Part shown: positions 54,191 through 64,000 of the stretch, in pieces
How positions within the stretch are numbered: the stretch's first letter is position 1
Layout of the letters: every line of letters begins with the position of its first letter
Source: Candidatus Fukatsuia endosymbiont of Tuberolachnus salignus
GTDB taxonomy: Bacteria > Pseudomonadota > Gammaproteobacteria > Enterobacterales > Enterobacteriaceae
Length of the DNA stretch: 64,000 nt
NCBI RefSeq assembly: GCF_964030845.1
Contig: NZ_OZ034983.1
Location: forward strand, 496,001 to 560,000
Direction: 5' to 3'
Notes under the pieces: model-generated
Seen by the model: the letters and a program-made list of their open reading frames with translations, nothing else
What the model was told of the DNA's origin: nothing
The model's database searches: none
Made by a program: the position numbers and the translations under genes

Positions 54191-55399
54191 TCACAGCCAA
54201 TCAGGGATATCATCTAAGCCCATAGCTCGACGCAGCAACTTTAGTTTCACACCGGGCAGCTTGTCTGTCAGGCTTAGCCCGATGTCTCGCAACCATTTTT
54301 GTAGTGGATTATTACCTGCAAACAATTCGCGGAATCCTTGCATATTGGCTAGCATGAGTGCAGCACTGTGCTTACGGCGGCGTTCATAGCGGCGCAGACA
54401 AAGATGTTGACCGATATCTTTACCTCGACGGTACAAACGATTAAGTTCAAAGATTAACTCCACCACATCCATAAAACCTAGATTAACCCCCTGTCCAGCC
54501 AGCGGATGTATACCATGAGCAGCATCGCCCACCAGCACTAAACGGTGAGCGGCAAAACTACGTGCGTAATGACCTATCAACGGAAAAGTCTGTCTTTCGC
54601 TTTCTAGCTGGCACCTACCTAAACGCATATCAAATGTTGTCGCCAGCTCACGGTTAAATTGCTCTATGGGTAACTGCGATAACTGAGTGGCACGCTGAGG
54701 CGGCAGTGACCAAACAATAGAACCGAGATGGGGATCGCAAAACGGTAAAAATGCCAAAATACCATCACCGTGGAACACCTGAAGTGCTTTAATCTGATGA
54801 GGTTCTTCACTACGGATAGTAGCGACCAGCGCGTCATGACGGTAATGCCAAAATGTTTTTGGTATATCCGCATATTGGCGCAGCCATGAATTGGCTCCAT
54901 CGGCACCCACCATCAAGCGAGCGCTGAGTAGACGACCATCGCTCAGTGTAATAAAAGCCTCGTTTTCTCCCCAAGCTACTTGCTTCAACTTGGCAGGTAC
55001 CAGTAGGGTGATATGAGCTAACTGACTAGCACGCTGCCACAATGCTTGCAAAATCACCCGATTTTCTATGATATGTCCCAGATGGCTGAAACCGTACTCG
55101 TTGGCGTGGAAAGCGATTTTGCCGAAACTATCTTTATCCCAGATTTCCATCCCACCATAAGGGCTGGCACGTAATGCCAAAATATTATCCCAAACACCAA
55201 TATGTTGTAACAAACGTTCACTTGCCGTATTAATAGCAGATACCCGCAAAGCAGGTGCATCAGGTAAAGGGAAGCCCAGCTTATTTTCAGTTGGGTTTGG
55301 TTCCAATAACGCAACTCGTAAACCGCTGCCTTGTAATCCACAGGCTAGAGCCAAACCGACCATACCGCCACCGCTGATAACCACGTCAAATGATTGCAT
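54191..55399 (-). CDS. ubiI: UbiI, 2-octaprenylphenol C5-hydroxylase (VisC)
   Basis: 402 residues, very close to E. coli UbiI over its full length. FAD-binding GGGMVGL at residues 10-16, GADGANSWLR near 165, and GDAAHGIHPLAGQGVNLG near 290. It catalyses the C5 hydroxylation in ubiquinone synthesis, using FAD and oxygen, in the Ubi complex. It is the last gene of a tight operon: its start lies 3 bases after the stop of ubiH. The C-terminus GLDDIPDWL matches the E. coli end, so the gene is intact. Confidence 0.95.
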   Translation of the reverse strand: MQSFDVVISGGGMVGLALACGLQGSGLRVALLEPNPTENKLGFPLPDAPALRVSAINTASERLLQHIGVWDNILALRASPYGGMEIWDKDSFGKIAFHANEYGFSHLGHIIENRVILQALWQRASQLAHITLLVPAKLKQVAWGENEAFITLSDGRLLSARLMVGADGANSWLRQYADIPKTFWHYRHDALVATIRSEEPHQIKALQVFHGDGILAFLPFCDPHLGSIVWSLPPQRATQLSQLPIEQFNRELATTFDMRLGRCQLESERQTFPLIGHYARSFAAHRLVLVGDAAHGIHPLAGQGVNLGFMDVVELIFELNRLYRRGKDIGQHLCLRRYERRRKHSAALMLANMQGFRELFAGNNPLQKWLRDIGLSLTDKLPGVKLKLLRRAMGLDDIPDWL

Positions 55400-55402
55400 A
55401 CA

Positions 55403-56581
55403 TTAACCTTGACTCCAACCTAAAGCACGCCGGACAAACGCATCCCGCATTGTCGGCATCTGTTCCATGACCATCAAACCAAGATTACGCCCAATAACCA
55501 AAGGGCAGTAATCATTGGCAAACAAGTGGATTAACCCATCAGTGACACCTATGGTTGCTTGCTGATCTTTTTGACGTCGCGATTCGTATTGGCTCAGGAT
55601 CTGATAGGCTCCAAGATCAGCACTGTGCCGTGCCGCCTCTGCTAAGGTTTCAGCCAACGATATCACATCCCGTAGAGCGAGATTAAATCCTTGCCCAGCA
55701 ATGGGATGCAGGGTTTGTGCTGCATTACCCACTAACGCCAGACGATGGCTGATATGGCGCGATGCGGTAAGCAAATGTAACGGGTAGCTATGTCGCTTAC
55801 CGACTTGTAGAATTTTACCTAAGCGCCAGCCGAAAGCCTGCTGTAACTCCGATAAAAAACGTGCATCATGCCACCTGTCCACTTGCTCACGATCTTGCAG
55901 TGCATGGCACCAAACCAGCGAGCAGCGTTGCTGTGACATCGGCAGTAATGCCAGTGGACCAGAACGGGTAAAACGCTCAAAAGCACGTCCGGCGGGATCT
56001 TCCGCTGTTGTGATATTGGCAATAACCGCAATTTGTTGATAATCCTGTTGTTGCCAATGAATGTGACAACCACCCGCCAACTGCGAGTAAGAACCATCAG
56101 CGGCGACCAACAATTTTCCTGTTAATTGCTGCCCATTATCTAAGGTAACACTCGCTGTTTCCTGTGTCCTAACAACATTGACGACTTTCGCTGGACAATA
56201 CAAATTGACACCCTGTGCTTGTTCCAGTAACGCAAATAGGCGTTTGCCTACATCGTGCAACTCAACCACATTACCTAGCGTAGGGACAAAGTAATCTTTA
56301 GCCCGTAAATTAACGGAGCCAAGATGACCACGGTCACTGACCTGAATCCGAGAGATTGCTGTTGCACAATCAGCCAGTGCTGACCAGATCCCTAGACGGG
56401 TTAATTGTTGGCACGTGCCTTGTGCCAACGCAATCGCACGCGCATCAAAGCCTGGATGTTGCATAGCATTCGGTGACAAAGCTTCCACCAATGATATTGG
56501 AATTTTGCCACCAGTTAGCGATGAAATTGCCAATGCAAGGGTGGCACCTGCCATACCTGCGCCAACGATAATAATACTCAT
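55403..56581 (-). CDS. ubiH: UbiH, 2-octaprenyl-6-methoxyphenol hydroxylase
   Basis: 392 residues matching E. coli UbiH throughout: FAD motif GAGMAGATLAL, DARAIALAQGTCQQL, VAADGSYSQL and GNAAQTLHPIAGQGFNL. It hydroxylates the ring at C1 in ubiquinone synthesis. It lies 3 bases after the stop of folD-pepP and 3 bases before ubiI, the conserved pepP-ubiH-ubiI order of enterobacteria. Confidence 0.95.
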   Translation of the reverse strand: MSIIIVGAGMAGATLALAISSLTGGKIPISLVEALSPNAMQHPGFDARAIALAQGTCQQLTRLGIWSALADCATAISRIQVSDRGHLGSVNLRAKDYFVPTLGNVVELHDVGKRLFALLEQAQGVNLYCPAKVVNVVRTQETASVTLDNGQQLTGKLLVAADGSYSQLAGGCHIHWQQQDYQQIAVIANITTAEDPAGRAFERFTRSGPLALLPMSQQRCSLVWCHALQDREQVDRWHDARFLSELQQAFGWRLGKILQVGKRHSYPLHLLTASRHISHRLALVGNAAQTLHPIAGQGFNLALRDVISLAETLAEAARHSADLGAYQILSQYESRRQKDQQATIGVTDGLIHLFANDYCPLVIGRNLGLMVMEQMPTMRDAFVRRALGWSQG

Positions 56582-56584
56582 CGA

Positions 56585-58783
56585 TTAATTTTTTGCCGCC
56601 ATTAACGCTTCAATAGCACCTGTTTCTTTTACCACGCTGGCCGTCAGGTTTTCATTACCATTTTCAGTGATCAAAATATCGTCTTCAATACGAATACCGA
56701 TGCCACGGTATTCTGCTGGAACCTGAGCATTAGGAGCAATATACAAACCAGGTTCTACCGTCAGTAACATACCGACTTCCAAGATCCGATTTTTTTCTGG
56801 AGAACAGTAATTACCCACATCATGAACATCCATCCCCAACCAATGGCTTAAACCATGCATAAAAAATGATCGGTGAGCCTGCTTTGCCAGCAATTCTTCA
56901 GCATTCCCTTGCAAAATACCCAGATCTAGCAACCGGTTGATCATAAGTTTTATCACTTCTTGGTTTACATCGTGGATACTGATGCCCGGTCTGAACAATT
57001 GTAATGCTTTATTAATTGATGCTAACACTATGTCATAAATTGCCCGTTGCGGTGGACTAAATTTACCGTTAACCGGAAACGTACGGGTGATATCAGCAGC
57101 ATACCCCTGATATTCACAACCGGCGTCAATCAACACCAGATCACCATCACGCAACTTAGATTTATTTTCGGTGTAATGCAAAATACAACCGTTATCGCCG
57201 CTACCAACGATGGTGCCATAAGCAGGGTAACGGGCACCATGCCGGGTAAATTCATGATGAATTTCACCTTCAAGCTGATATTCGAACAGCCCTGGGCGGC
57301 AAATTTTCATCGCCCGAGTATGGGCACCGGCACTGATCTCGCAGGCACGACGCATTACGGCAATTTCTTCTGACGACTTAAATAAGCGCATTTCATGCAA
57401 CCACGGACGCCAATCGGTTAATGTTGCAGGCGCACGTAAATTTTTACTCAAGCCAAGACGTAATCGCTCTAATGTAGTAGACAGGATGTGATCAGCATAA
57501 GCGTATTGACCTTGCGCGTGATAAACCACGTCCACCCCATTGAGCAATAAATAGAGTTGTTCACTGATTTCATCAAATGGTAACGCCCGATCAATACCCA
57601 ATTGCTCCAGTGCTGCCGTTTGTCCTAAACGTCGTCCAGACCAAATCTCGGCAATGGGATCCTGTTTTCGGTTAAACAATACACTTTCGGTGTCAATTTC
57701 ACTCTTTTTCACCAAAACCAATACCGCTTCTGGTTCATTAAAACCGGTTAAATAACGGAAATTGCTGTCTTGGCGATAAGGATATTCACAGTCTGCATTA
57801 CGTGTTACCTGTGGCGCGGAAAAAATAACAGCCACACTGCTGATCGGCATCTTTGCCAACAATGTCTTACGGCGCTGCTGATATTTTTGTTGAATTATCA
57901 CCTCTCCTTGAATTTTATCTTGTTGATACGGTAACTCACTGTTTTCACAAGCTTGTAAGGTATTTTGCATTAAAGTGGCAACCGTCATCGGTCCAACGCC
58001 GCCTGGCACAGGGGTGATCCAACCTGCTCGCTGCTCTGCACTATCAAATTCAACATCACCGACTGTCTTGTCATTTTCGAGACGGTTGATCCCGACATCA
58101 ATCACGACGGCCCCAGGTTTAATCCACTCGCCCGGAATAAAATTGGGTTTCCCAACAGCGACAACTAATAAATCAGCATTTTCAACATGTTGACGTAGAT
58201 TAATCGTGAATCTATGAGTGATGGTAGTGGTACAACCGGCAAGCAAAAGTTCCAAACTCATGGGCCGGCCGACAATATTCGAAGCACCGACCACCACGGC
58301 ATTCAGACCTTGAATCTTAATTCCACTTTTTTCTAACAAAGTAATGATGCCACGAGGTGTGCAGGGGCGTAATGTAGGCGCACGTTGACACAGACGACCA
58401 ACATTGTACGGATGGAAACCATCAACATCTTTATTGGGATGAATGCGTTCCAGGACTTTAACATTATCAATTCCAGCAGGCAGAGGTAGCTGAACTAAAA
58501 TACCATCAACTTGGTCATCCTGATTCAATTTATCAATCAAGGATAATAATTCAGTTTCAGTGGTTATTTCAGGTAAATGATGAGGAAAAGAAACAAAACC
58601 GACTTCTTTACAAGCTCTATTCTTACTGCCAACATAAATTTGCGACGCTGGATTTGTACCAACCAATACCACTGCCAGACCAGGAGCGCGTTTGCCTTTA
58701 GCTACACGCTCTTTTACCGCTACAGTGACCTCATTTTTTACTTCTTGAGCAATAACTTTACCGTCAATAATTTTTGCTGACAT
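56585..58783 (-). CDS. FolD-PepP fusion: methylene-THF dehydrogenase/cyclohydrolase joined to Xaa-Pro aminopeptidase
   Basis: 732 residues in one frame. Residues 1 to about 283 are FolD: YVGSK with the catalytic Lys, QLPLP, KDVDGFHP, GASNIVGRPMSLE and PVPGGVGPMTVATLMQNT. From about 295 onward it is PepP: YPYRQDSNFRYLTGFNEPEA, then metal ligands in IDAGCEYQGYAADITRTFP, MHGLSHWLG, TVEPGLYI and GIRIEDD. Both parts have near normal length, and all key residues seen in E. coli are kept. The stop of folD and the start of pepP are lost, leaving a short linker (ENSELPYQQDKIQG). In E. coli the two genes lie far apart. Either both activities are on one chain, or the chain is cleaved. Confidence 0.92.
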   Translation of the reverse strand: MSAKIIDGKVIAQEVKNEVTVAVKERVAKGKRAPGLAVVLVGTNPASQIYVGSKNRACKEVGFVSFPHHLPEITTETELLSLIDKLNQDDQVDGILVQLPLPAGIDNVKVLERIHPNKDVDGFHPYNVGRLCQRAPTLRPCTPRGIITLLEKSGIKIQGLNAVVVGASNIVGRPMSLELLLAGCTTTITHRFTINLRQHVENADLLVVAVGKPNFIPGEWIKPGAVVIDVGINRLENDKTVGDVEFDSAEQRAGWITPVPGGVGPMTVATLMQNTLQACENSELPYQQDKIQGEVIIQQKYQQRRKTLLAKMPISSVAVIFSAPQVTRNADCEYPYRQDSNFRYLTGFNEPEAVLVLVKKSEIDTESVLFNRKQDPIAEIWSGRRLGQTAALEQLGIDRALPFDEISEQLYLLLNGVDVVYHAQGQYAYADHILSTTLERLRLGLSKNLRAPATLTDWRPWLHEMRLFKSSEEIAVMRRACEISAGAHTRAMKICRPGLFEYQLEGEIHHEFTRHGARYPAYGTIVGSGDNGCILHYTENKSKLRDGDLVLIDAGCEYQGYAADITRTFPVNGKFSPPQRAIYDIVLASINKALQLFRPGISIHDVNQEVIKLMINRLLDLGILQGNAEELLAKQAHRSFFMHGLSHWLGMDVHDVGNYCSPEKNRILEVGMLLTVEPGLYIAPNAQVPAEYRGIGIRIEDDILITENGNENLTASVVKETGAIEALMAAKN

Positions 58784-58997
58784 CGTTCGAGGAGTCCATC
58801 AATTAAAAAAAGCGGGAATAGACTATTTTGTCAGAAGCTGGCTACGCTGTCAGGTTTAGAATAGCAATTAATTTACGATAAAATGTACAGACGATAAATC
58901 ATGAGGTAAAAAGCCATTGACTCGATAGTGGCTGCCCGTATAATTCCAATCCGCAGTTGACTGTTAGAGTTTATTTTAGTTGTCGTCAATATCACGA

Positions 58998-59074
58998 GCG
59001 CCCTTAGCTCAGTTGGATAGAGCAACGGCCTTCTAAGCCGTAGGTCACAGGTTCGAATCCTGTAGGGCGCACCA
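58998..59074 (+). tRNA. argU: tRNA-Arg (TCT)
   Basis: 77 bases including CCA, anticodon TCT in loop CTTCTAA. Reads like E. coli argU, which is also near folD in that genome. It lies divergent from the folD-pepP gene. Confidence 0.95.
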
Positions 59075-59558
59075 GTTTTTTCAATATCTTAACCAGATTT
59101 TATTAATTTTACAGGTGTTCTAATGGGTGTTGTTTCTGTTTCTGGATCCTCCCATGTTCGATTCTGTATTAATACCAACAAAATCCCCATCCGATAATTT
59201 CACTTCCATGCTGGTGCCCAAGGCACGAGTAGATTGTGCGTACGATCTTTAAACAGGTAACTGCCAATTCTGGTTTGGATAGCGTAAGACAGCATCCGAA
59301 TAGATTGACGATAAAATTATAGGGTGAACGATGACGAGCTTGCTCTAATTTGACACGTATTTCTAATGCGAGTCACTTATCTTATTCTTTATCATTAACT
59401 GTTTTACAACACTTAGACTATATTGTAGTGACTCCTGATGAAAAACAAGGAGCAGTGTGTATTCATGGGGTAGATTTAGTTAATCACGCGTTATGACCCG
59501 TCATTCACTGAATTTTTAGTGTGGCGAGTGCAGCAACGCGCGTTTTGAGTTGCTCCCC
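59075..59558. other. Intergenic region with unassigned scraps
   Basis: About 480 bases. Short open stretches exist (for example a + strand run with DYIVVTPDEKQGAVCIHGVD near 59410-59490) that look like protein remains, but none is assignable. No att duplicate of tRNA-Arg was seen. Confidence 0.4.
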
Positions 59559-62500
59559 TTATGTATTCAATGATAGACCAACGATTGACACCGGAAGGAA
59601 AATATCCGTCTCTTCAGTAGACTGATCGCTCTCTGCCGTCGTATTGCTGGTGTGGTATGAGGCCAGCACGTTGGCTGTAATCTGACCTTCGTCAAAACTG
59701 AGCTGTAATCTGGAGTAAGCACTGTTTTCCTGCGGATCGAAAACCGCTTTGATGGTTACCATCTTATCGACTTTTTCTGTATCCGTTTTATCGGCAATGA
59801 GTAGCCGCAGATCCATACCCATGCGTAGGATAACCACATGTCTTCGTGAGCATCGACAGCGGCAGTGCAGTGATCCCGCCCCACGATGAAGCAATTGTAT
59901 CTCTTTGTAAGAGAACGACTGGAGATCAACCGTGCACTCCCTATCGTTTTTTTGCTCCGAGGTGGTCATTATCAATAATTTCTCTACGTTATCAATATTG
60001 AGATTCGGCTTCTTTTGCCCGCTTTCGCTCGAAAAAGAGGTGCCTTGCTGTGCTTGTAATTCACCGACATAAGCCGTCAAAGATAATAACCAATGGCTAT
60101 CACCACTGTGCCATGTTTTGCTGATGCGTTGTAAACAGAGTTGCTCATCGACTGAGAGATAATAACCTTGCCCCTGTTTCATACTGATCAGGACACCCTG
60201 ATGACAATCTGTTATGTTGGTTATCTGCGTATTTATCAAGCCAAAATCAGTTAACTCAATCTCCCGCGCTCCAGACTGACCTTTTTGTAGGTAAAGTTTA
60301 TAAAACTGCTGCTGATTATCGGGTTCTGTCACGCTCCAAAAATAATGGTGCTGATCTTCACTGTCTCCTTTGACGATACCGGCCAAAGTGGTCAGGTAGC
60401 GCGTATCATACAGGATAGCGCTATCAATTTTTGCATCTATCCTGCCAGTCACGCCATGTAAACTCTCAGGCAGTGGCCATATCAGCCGGTTACCGATGGA
60501 GACTGTTGTATTGGTCTGTGGAAGACCCAATTTAACGATACTACTGTGACCGGGGTGCAATGAAGAGAAACGTGCTCCAGCAGAAGAGTTGACGGTTTTT
60601 TCCTTCATGAAGCGATGCAGGTCCTCAAGGCTATCACTGTGACTTAACGTCGTCATCAGGTTTCTGGGAAGGTCTCGGGCTTCTAGCAGTGTCATACTTC
60701 CTTCAGCAGAAGAGGTATCAATCATGCAGATCAGATGGATCTGTTGGCTAACATAACCACTGCTCATCTCCCCTGTATGGTAGGTATATCTGTGCTGAAA
60801 CAAGATACCTTTGGCAAACACCTGTGTTTGTGTGATCTCTGATAGAGCAGCAGGTGGGCGACCCACCATACTGGTGGTGTGATTGACAACCGGTAGATGA
60901 ATGGCAGGCAGATATAATTTACACAGCTTTTTAGTACGGTTGTTCGACATCCAAAAGACGTTTTCATAGGTGCTGGACTCGATAACGGTCGGAGGGACAG
61001 GCCGGATCAGCTGACCCCGACTGCCTGCTCGCTCTCGAGACCGCTCAAGGGTCAGAGTAATATCACCGCGATACCACGCAAAATTCTCATTGTGAAAAAT
61101 CAACTCAACATGACTGCGTGCAATTTCACTGTTGAAAGGTGTATCGTCGTGGTTGGCAGTATAGAGTAAAGTGGAACGCTCCTGCCTCATGGGATAAAAA
61201 CAACCTACAATCTTTTCAGCGTTGCCTTGGTTATCATGGTGTAAGTAATCATCAAGATGAATATAATTAACGGCATGGTTATTAAGCCTATTCTGTTGTT
61301 GAAGATAGTGTGGCAACGCCGTTTTTACCCGTTCACCATAGGTTGCGGGATGGCTGAGGTCAACGTTCAAATCAGCCACATTGACGCGGTAAAAAATACT
61401 TTGCTGATTATCCAGTTTTTTTATCGTACCCTGAGGTAAACGCACGCTAATTTGGGTCTTTTCACTATTTCCAAGAGTAATGGTGGTGATAACTTCAGTA
61501 CTATATTCCCCCTCGGTCTTCAGTATACGACGCACAAATTTCAGTGTACGACTCCTCCCTGCACCTGCATTATTTTTCATTTCAATCGCGTCAATATGGC
61601 TAGCATCAATGATCCAGTCTACCTGTTTGTTAGCACAAATAATCGTCATATTCGCCTGTGCTCTATTTAGCACTAGGACCGCCGTCGCTGGCCCCTGTTC
61701 AGGCGCACGTAGCCAATAATGTAAATCTTTCGCGTATACCGGCTGATTGATGAACGAATGTACCGGTTGTGTTGGGTCAATCCCCGGTGCAATCAGATGA
61801 TATTGATTATTGCCTAATAAAATTTCTACGTTGGTCAACAGATAGTTCAAGCGGAGTTCGCTCGGCATCAAATAGTAAATACCTCTATCAACCGGATCAG
61901 TGTGGGGGAGCAACGGCAATTTTTCTGGCTTCTGCTTTTCTAAAATTCGGCACTCTGAGAGAGTGTTTATCTTGGCTCGTGGCTGATTGGGTAAAATCAA
62001 GGTTGTTATGTCAGCCACGTTATTGTTTTTAGCGCAGGTAGTAACGGTTTTATGTGTGTCGCGCAACCGATATAAATTGAGATAAGGCTGGTCACTGAAT
62101 ATTTCTTTGTTGTTGCGCAGTTGTTGCCCCTCTTCGTTAAAGATGACAGAAATATAATCTGGGTTCCTTAGGTCTAACTGTTTGACTACCACGCCCTGAC
62201 AGGGCACGAATACGCCTCGCTGTAAGGTAAAACCACCTTTTCCCCAACCGGTAAACATATTTTTAAAATAATCGATAATAAACCGGACCTTTTCAGCCTC
62301 ATTGAGTGAATCAACGACAGTTTGTTGTATAAAAAAGCCCGCCACTGCCAACGCAATACCGACGATAAACAGCCCTGTGACCAGTAGCGCCAAGCCAAGC
62401 AAGCCGGCAATGACACTCCCGATAAAGAGTGACAGACCTGCAGCCGAGAAACTCAACTGTGTGATTGCAAGGGTACGTTGCCCTTCGCTTTCAGCCTTGC

Positions 62501-64000
62501 TTAGTTCGATGGTACTGAGAACCACGTCGGCAATGCCTAACCCTAGCCCTACGGGTAAGGCAATGAGTTGAAACAGACGAGAAAAGGCGGTAAAACCGGT
62601 TTTGTTTAATACAACATTGCTTAATACAGTACTGCCTGATGCAGGGGCGCTTAATGTCGTACTGTTTAACCCCATCTTCTTCAATGCGGTAAAAGCCGCA
62701 CGATTCTGTAAGATCTGACGTCGTAGAAAAGCGTTTTGCAACGAAGCCAGACTGCTAACGCTATCACTGGTGGCATTAAAACCGACCTGTGTCATAGCAA
62801 CATAGGTATGTACCTGTAAAATGTTGGCCAGCGGTGTATCGCTGGGGAGGGTCACACCATTGCGTAACCAATGCTGGATTGCCATGATCGCAAACACCGT
62901 ATTCACACCCATGCCGATAATCTCTGTTTTGCTAAAGAATTTATTCTGTATGAGACGCGCATTGCTTGTCAGGTGGTAGTAATCAGCGAGGATTTCTTGT
63001 TGTTGATCCAAAAAAACCTTCATTTTGGCAAATTCGTCGCTGGAAGTAAGGAGCTCTTTCTCTTGAATGCCATCATTATGCAAATAGGGAACCACATACT
63101 TGCCATACCCTTTATCATGTCTGGTCGCTGAAAGTAACGGCGACCATTGCTCGGCCGGCAAATGGTTTTCAGCCAGTAAGGCTTGATTGGCCTGACTGAG
63201 TGACTCACTGAGCATGATCGGGTCGCCAAATAAAGTACGAAAAGCAGGCTTGTTGCTTAAAGCACGTAATCGGGTGAGGTAATCCTTATCAGCATACTTT
63301 CTGCGCAATTTACTGACACCGACAGTCGCTGCCTCTGATTTTTTGATGATCACGGAACGATAATATAACGGGGTATCACTTCTCCCCCCACTTAGATGGA
63401 GAAGATTACCTTCGATTATTTCAAGCGCCCGTTGTATTTTGCTTTGATGGACTGACAGCTCATCTTCAAGTTTCAGGACTTCTCGGGTCGTGTTAAGCAA
63501 TAACTCCTCAACCGAACCTAAGTCAATGCCACGAACTGCCCCTTTTTTGCGTATATCACGATCAATAATACCGGCACTCTGTGGATCACTTAAATCGAGA
63601 CAAAACAGATCAAACTCATCGTGCAAATAACGTTCTTTCAAACGCATAAAAGCTTCTTCTGGATCAGGAAACAGTTCTTCCATACAGAAAGTTAATTCTG
63701 TCGTGCCAGAAGACAGATCCAGTGCAGCCAACCAGGAGAGATAATCATCATGATCTTTGGTGAGTTGTAACGCTTTCTGCCAGGCAGACATGGCACGTTC
63801 ACTGCCATTGACAATAATCCCCTGGCCTTCACACATCCCTGCTACCAATGCCATACAATCCGGCGCCATCAATACCTGCCCTTTCTTCATGTTATCCATC
63901 AGCCTCAGCACGGTTTTTTCATCTACCTTGCCACTGAGTCTGACTTTCTGCCCGTCGGGAACCTTAATCATATAATCGACACCAAATCGACCGCTGTAAG
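59559..64000 (-). CDS. Large toxin with TcdA/TcdB-like pore-forming region, 5' end outside window
   Basis: At least 1480 residues. An ATG lies at 63971, but the frame stays open to the window edge (YSGRFGVDY before it), so the gene starts outside. The first about 420 visible residues are helical. A long hydrophobic region follows (about residues 505-555, LFIGSVIAGLLGLALLVTGL), then a beta-rich part. It is a paralogue of the gene at 3-3923, sharing AI..W..NG, LIAPGI, WII.ASH, RLIWP.P..L.GVTG and the end region. No enzyme motif is found in the visible part. Near the C-terminus a Cys/Arg-rich run (LHCRCRCSRRH) looks out of character and may mark a local double frameshift. Toxin role inferred from the pore-forming region and the paralogue's context. 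Confidence 0.75.
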   Translation of the reverse strand, partial: YSGRFGVDYMIKVPDGQKVRLSGKVDEKTVLRLMDNMKKGQVLMAPDCMALVAGMCEGQGIIVNGSERAMSAWQKALQLTKDHDDYLSWLAALDLSSGTTELTFCMEELFPDPEEAFMRLKERYLHDEFDLFCLDLSDPQSAGIIDRDIRKKGAVRGIDLGSVEELLLNTTREVLKLEDELSVHQSKIQRALEIIEGNLLHLSGGRSDTPLYYRSVIIKKSEAATVGVSKLRRKYADKDYLTRLRALSNKPAFRTLFGDPIMLSESLSQANQALLAENHLPAEQWSPLLSATRHDKGYGKYVVPYLHNDGIQEKELLTSSDEFAKMKVFLDQQQEILADYYHLTSNARLIQNKFFSKTEIIGMGVNTVFAIMAIQHWLRNGVTLPSDTPLANILQVHTYVAMTQVGFNATSDSVSSLASLQNAFLRRQILQNRAAFTALKKMGLNSTTLSAPASGSTVLSNVVLNKTGFTAFSRLFQLIALPVGLGLGIADVVLSTIELSKAESEGQRTLAITQLSFSAAGLSLFIGSVIAGLLGLALLVTGLFIVGIALAVAGFFIQQTVVDSLNEAEKVRFIIDYFKNMFTGWGKGGFTLQRGVFVPCQGVVVKQLDLRNPDYISVIFNEEGQQLRNNKEIFSDQPYLNLYRLRDTHKTVTTCAKNNNVADITTLILPNQPRAKINTLSECRILEKQKPEKLPLLPHTDPVDRGIYYLMPSELRLNYLLTNVEILLGNNQYHLIAPGIDPTQPVHSFINQPVYAKDLHYWLRAPEQGPATAVLVLNRAQANMTIICANKQVDWIIDASHIDAIEMKNNAGAGRSRTLKFVRRILKTEGEYSTEVITTITLGNSEKTQISVRLPQGTIKKLDNQQSIFYRVNVADLNVDLSHPATYGERVKTALPHYLQQQNRLNNHAVNYIHLDDYLHHDNQGNAEKIVGCFYPMRQERSTLLYTANHDDTPFNSEIARSHVELIFHNENFAWYRGDITLTLERSRERAGSRGQLIRPVPPTVIESSTYENVFWMSNNRTKKLCKLYLPAIHLPVVNHTTSMVGRPPAALSEITQTQVFAKGILFQHRYTYHTGEMSSGYVSQQIHLICMIDTSSAEGSMTLLEARDLPRNLMTTLSHSDSLEDLHRFMKEKTVNSSAGARFSSLHPGHSSIVKLGLPQTNTTVSIGNRLIWPLPESLHGVTGRIDAKIDSAILYDTRYLTTLAGIVKGDSEDQHHYFWSVTEPDNQQQFYKLYLQKGQSGAREIELTDFGLINTQITNITDCHQGVLISMKQGQGYYLSVDEQLCLQRISKTWHSGDSHWLLSLTAYVGELQAQQGTSFSSESGQKKPNLNIDNVEKLLIMTTSEQKNDRECTVDLQSFSYKEIQLLHRGAGSLHCRCRCSRRHVVILRMGMDLRLLIADKTDTEKVDKMVTIKAVFDPQENSAYSRLQLSFDEGQITANVLASYHTSNTTAESDQSTEETDIFLPVSIVGLSLNT

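Noticed and set aside
59559..64000. C80 cysteine protease domain in the right-end toxin
   Set aside because: The visible N-terminal part lacks a recognisable His/Cys catalytic pair; only the pore-forming type region is supported.

Overview
The window looks like a chromosome segment of an enterobacterial (Enterobacterales) insect-associated symbiont or pathogen. The clues are four housekeeping genes very close to E. coli counterparts (folD, pepP, ubiH, ubiI), a glyW-cysT-leuZ type tRNA operon, an argU-type tRNA, large exotoxin and effector-like genes, lambdoid phage genes and heavy insertion-sequence decay. A Regiella- or Hamiltonella-like genome would fit; that placement is inference and no species assignment is made.

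Bases 1-18000 are a toxin island on the + strand. It starts inside a gene with a TcdA/TcdB-like pore-forming region. Next come two long ORF series that appear to be single ancestral genes broken by frameshifts: one (3979-9694) ends in a DXD glycosyltransferase, the other (10044-14992) carries an HETVH metallopeptidase motif. A third toxin (15388-17982) has a dermonecrotic-toxin-like body, one in-frame TAG, and an HESVH motif after the TAG. The shared plan is a large helical N-terminal part, a hydrophobic segment and an exchangeable catalytic part. A paralogue of the first toxin fills the right end of the window (59559-64000, - strand).

Bases 18000-23400 are nested insertion sequences: an IS91-like element sits in an IS630 element, which sits in an IS4/Tn5-type transposase gene. 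Removing the 2613-base IS630 composite restores the IS4 reading frame exactly. A rarA 3' fragment lies beside them.

Bases 23300-39540 form a very large imperfect palindrome. Each arm of about 7 kb carries a lambdoid early region: lambda-type int and xis at the outer end, then small genes, a PAS-LuxR type regulator, a small HTH protein, a Rha-type regulator, an Rpn nuclease, a YqaJ/lambda-exonuclease-type nuclease, and the 3' half of a group II intron. At the centre is a 2 kb large-serine-recombinase cassette with imperfect terminal inverted repeats. The central 3518 bases (intron half, recombinase cassette, inverted intron half) occur again at 41779-45296, followed by a third related early region with a different integrase next to tRNA-Leu. 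Between the palindrome and this second copy is an AT-rich kinase-like effector gene.

Bases 51380-59080 hold the tRNA operon, an LRR protein resembling type III effectors, IS and phage scraps, the ubiquinone genes ubiI and ubiH, and an unusual in-frame FolD-PepP fusion, then tRNA-Arg. Many frame disruptions lie in or near short homopolymers, so some could be sequencing errors; the palindrome also needs long-read confirmation.
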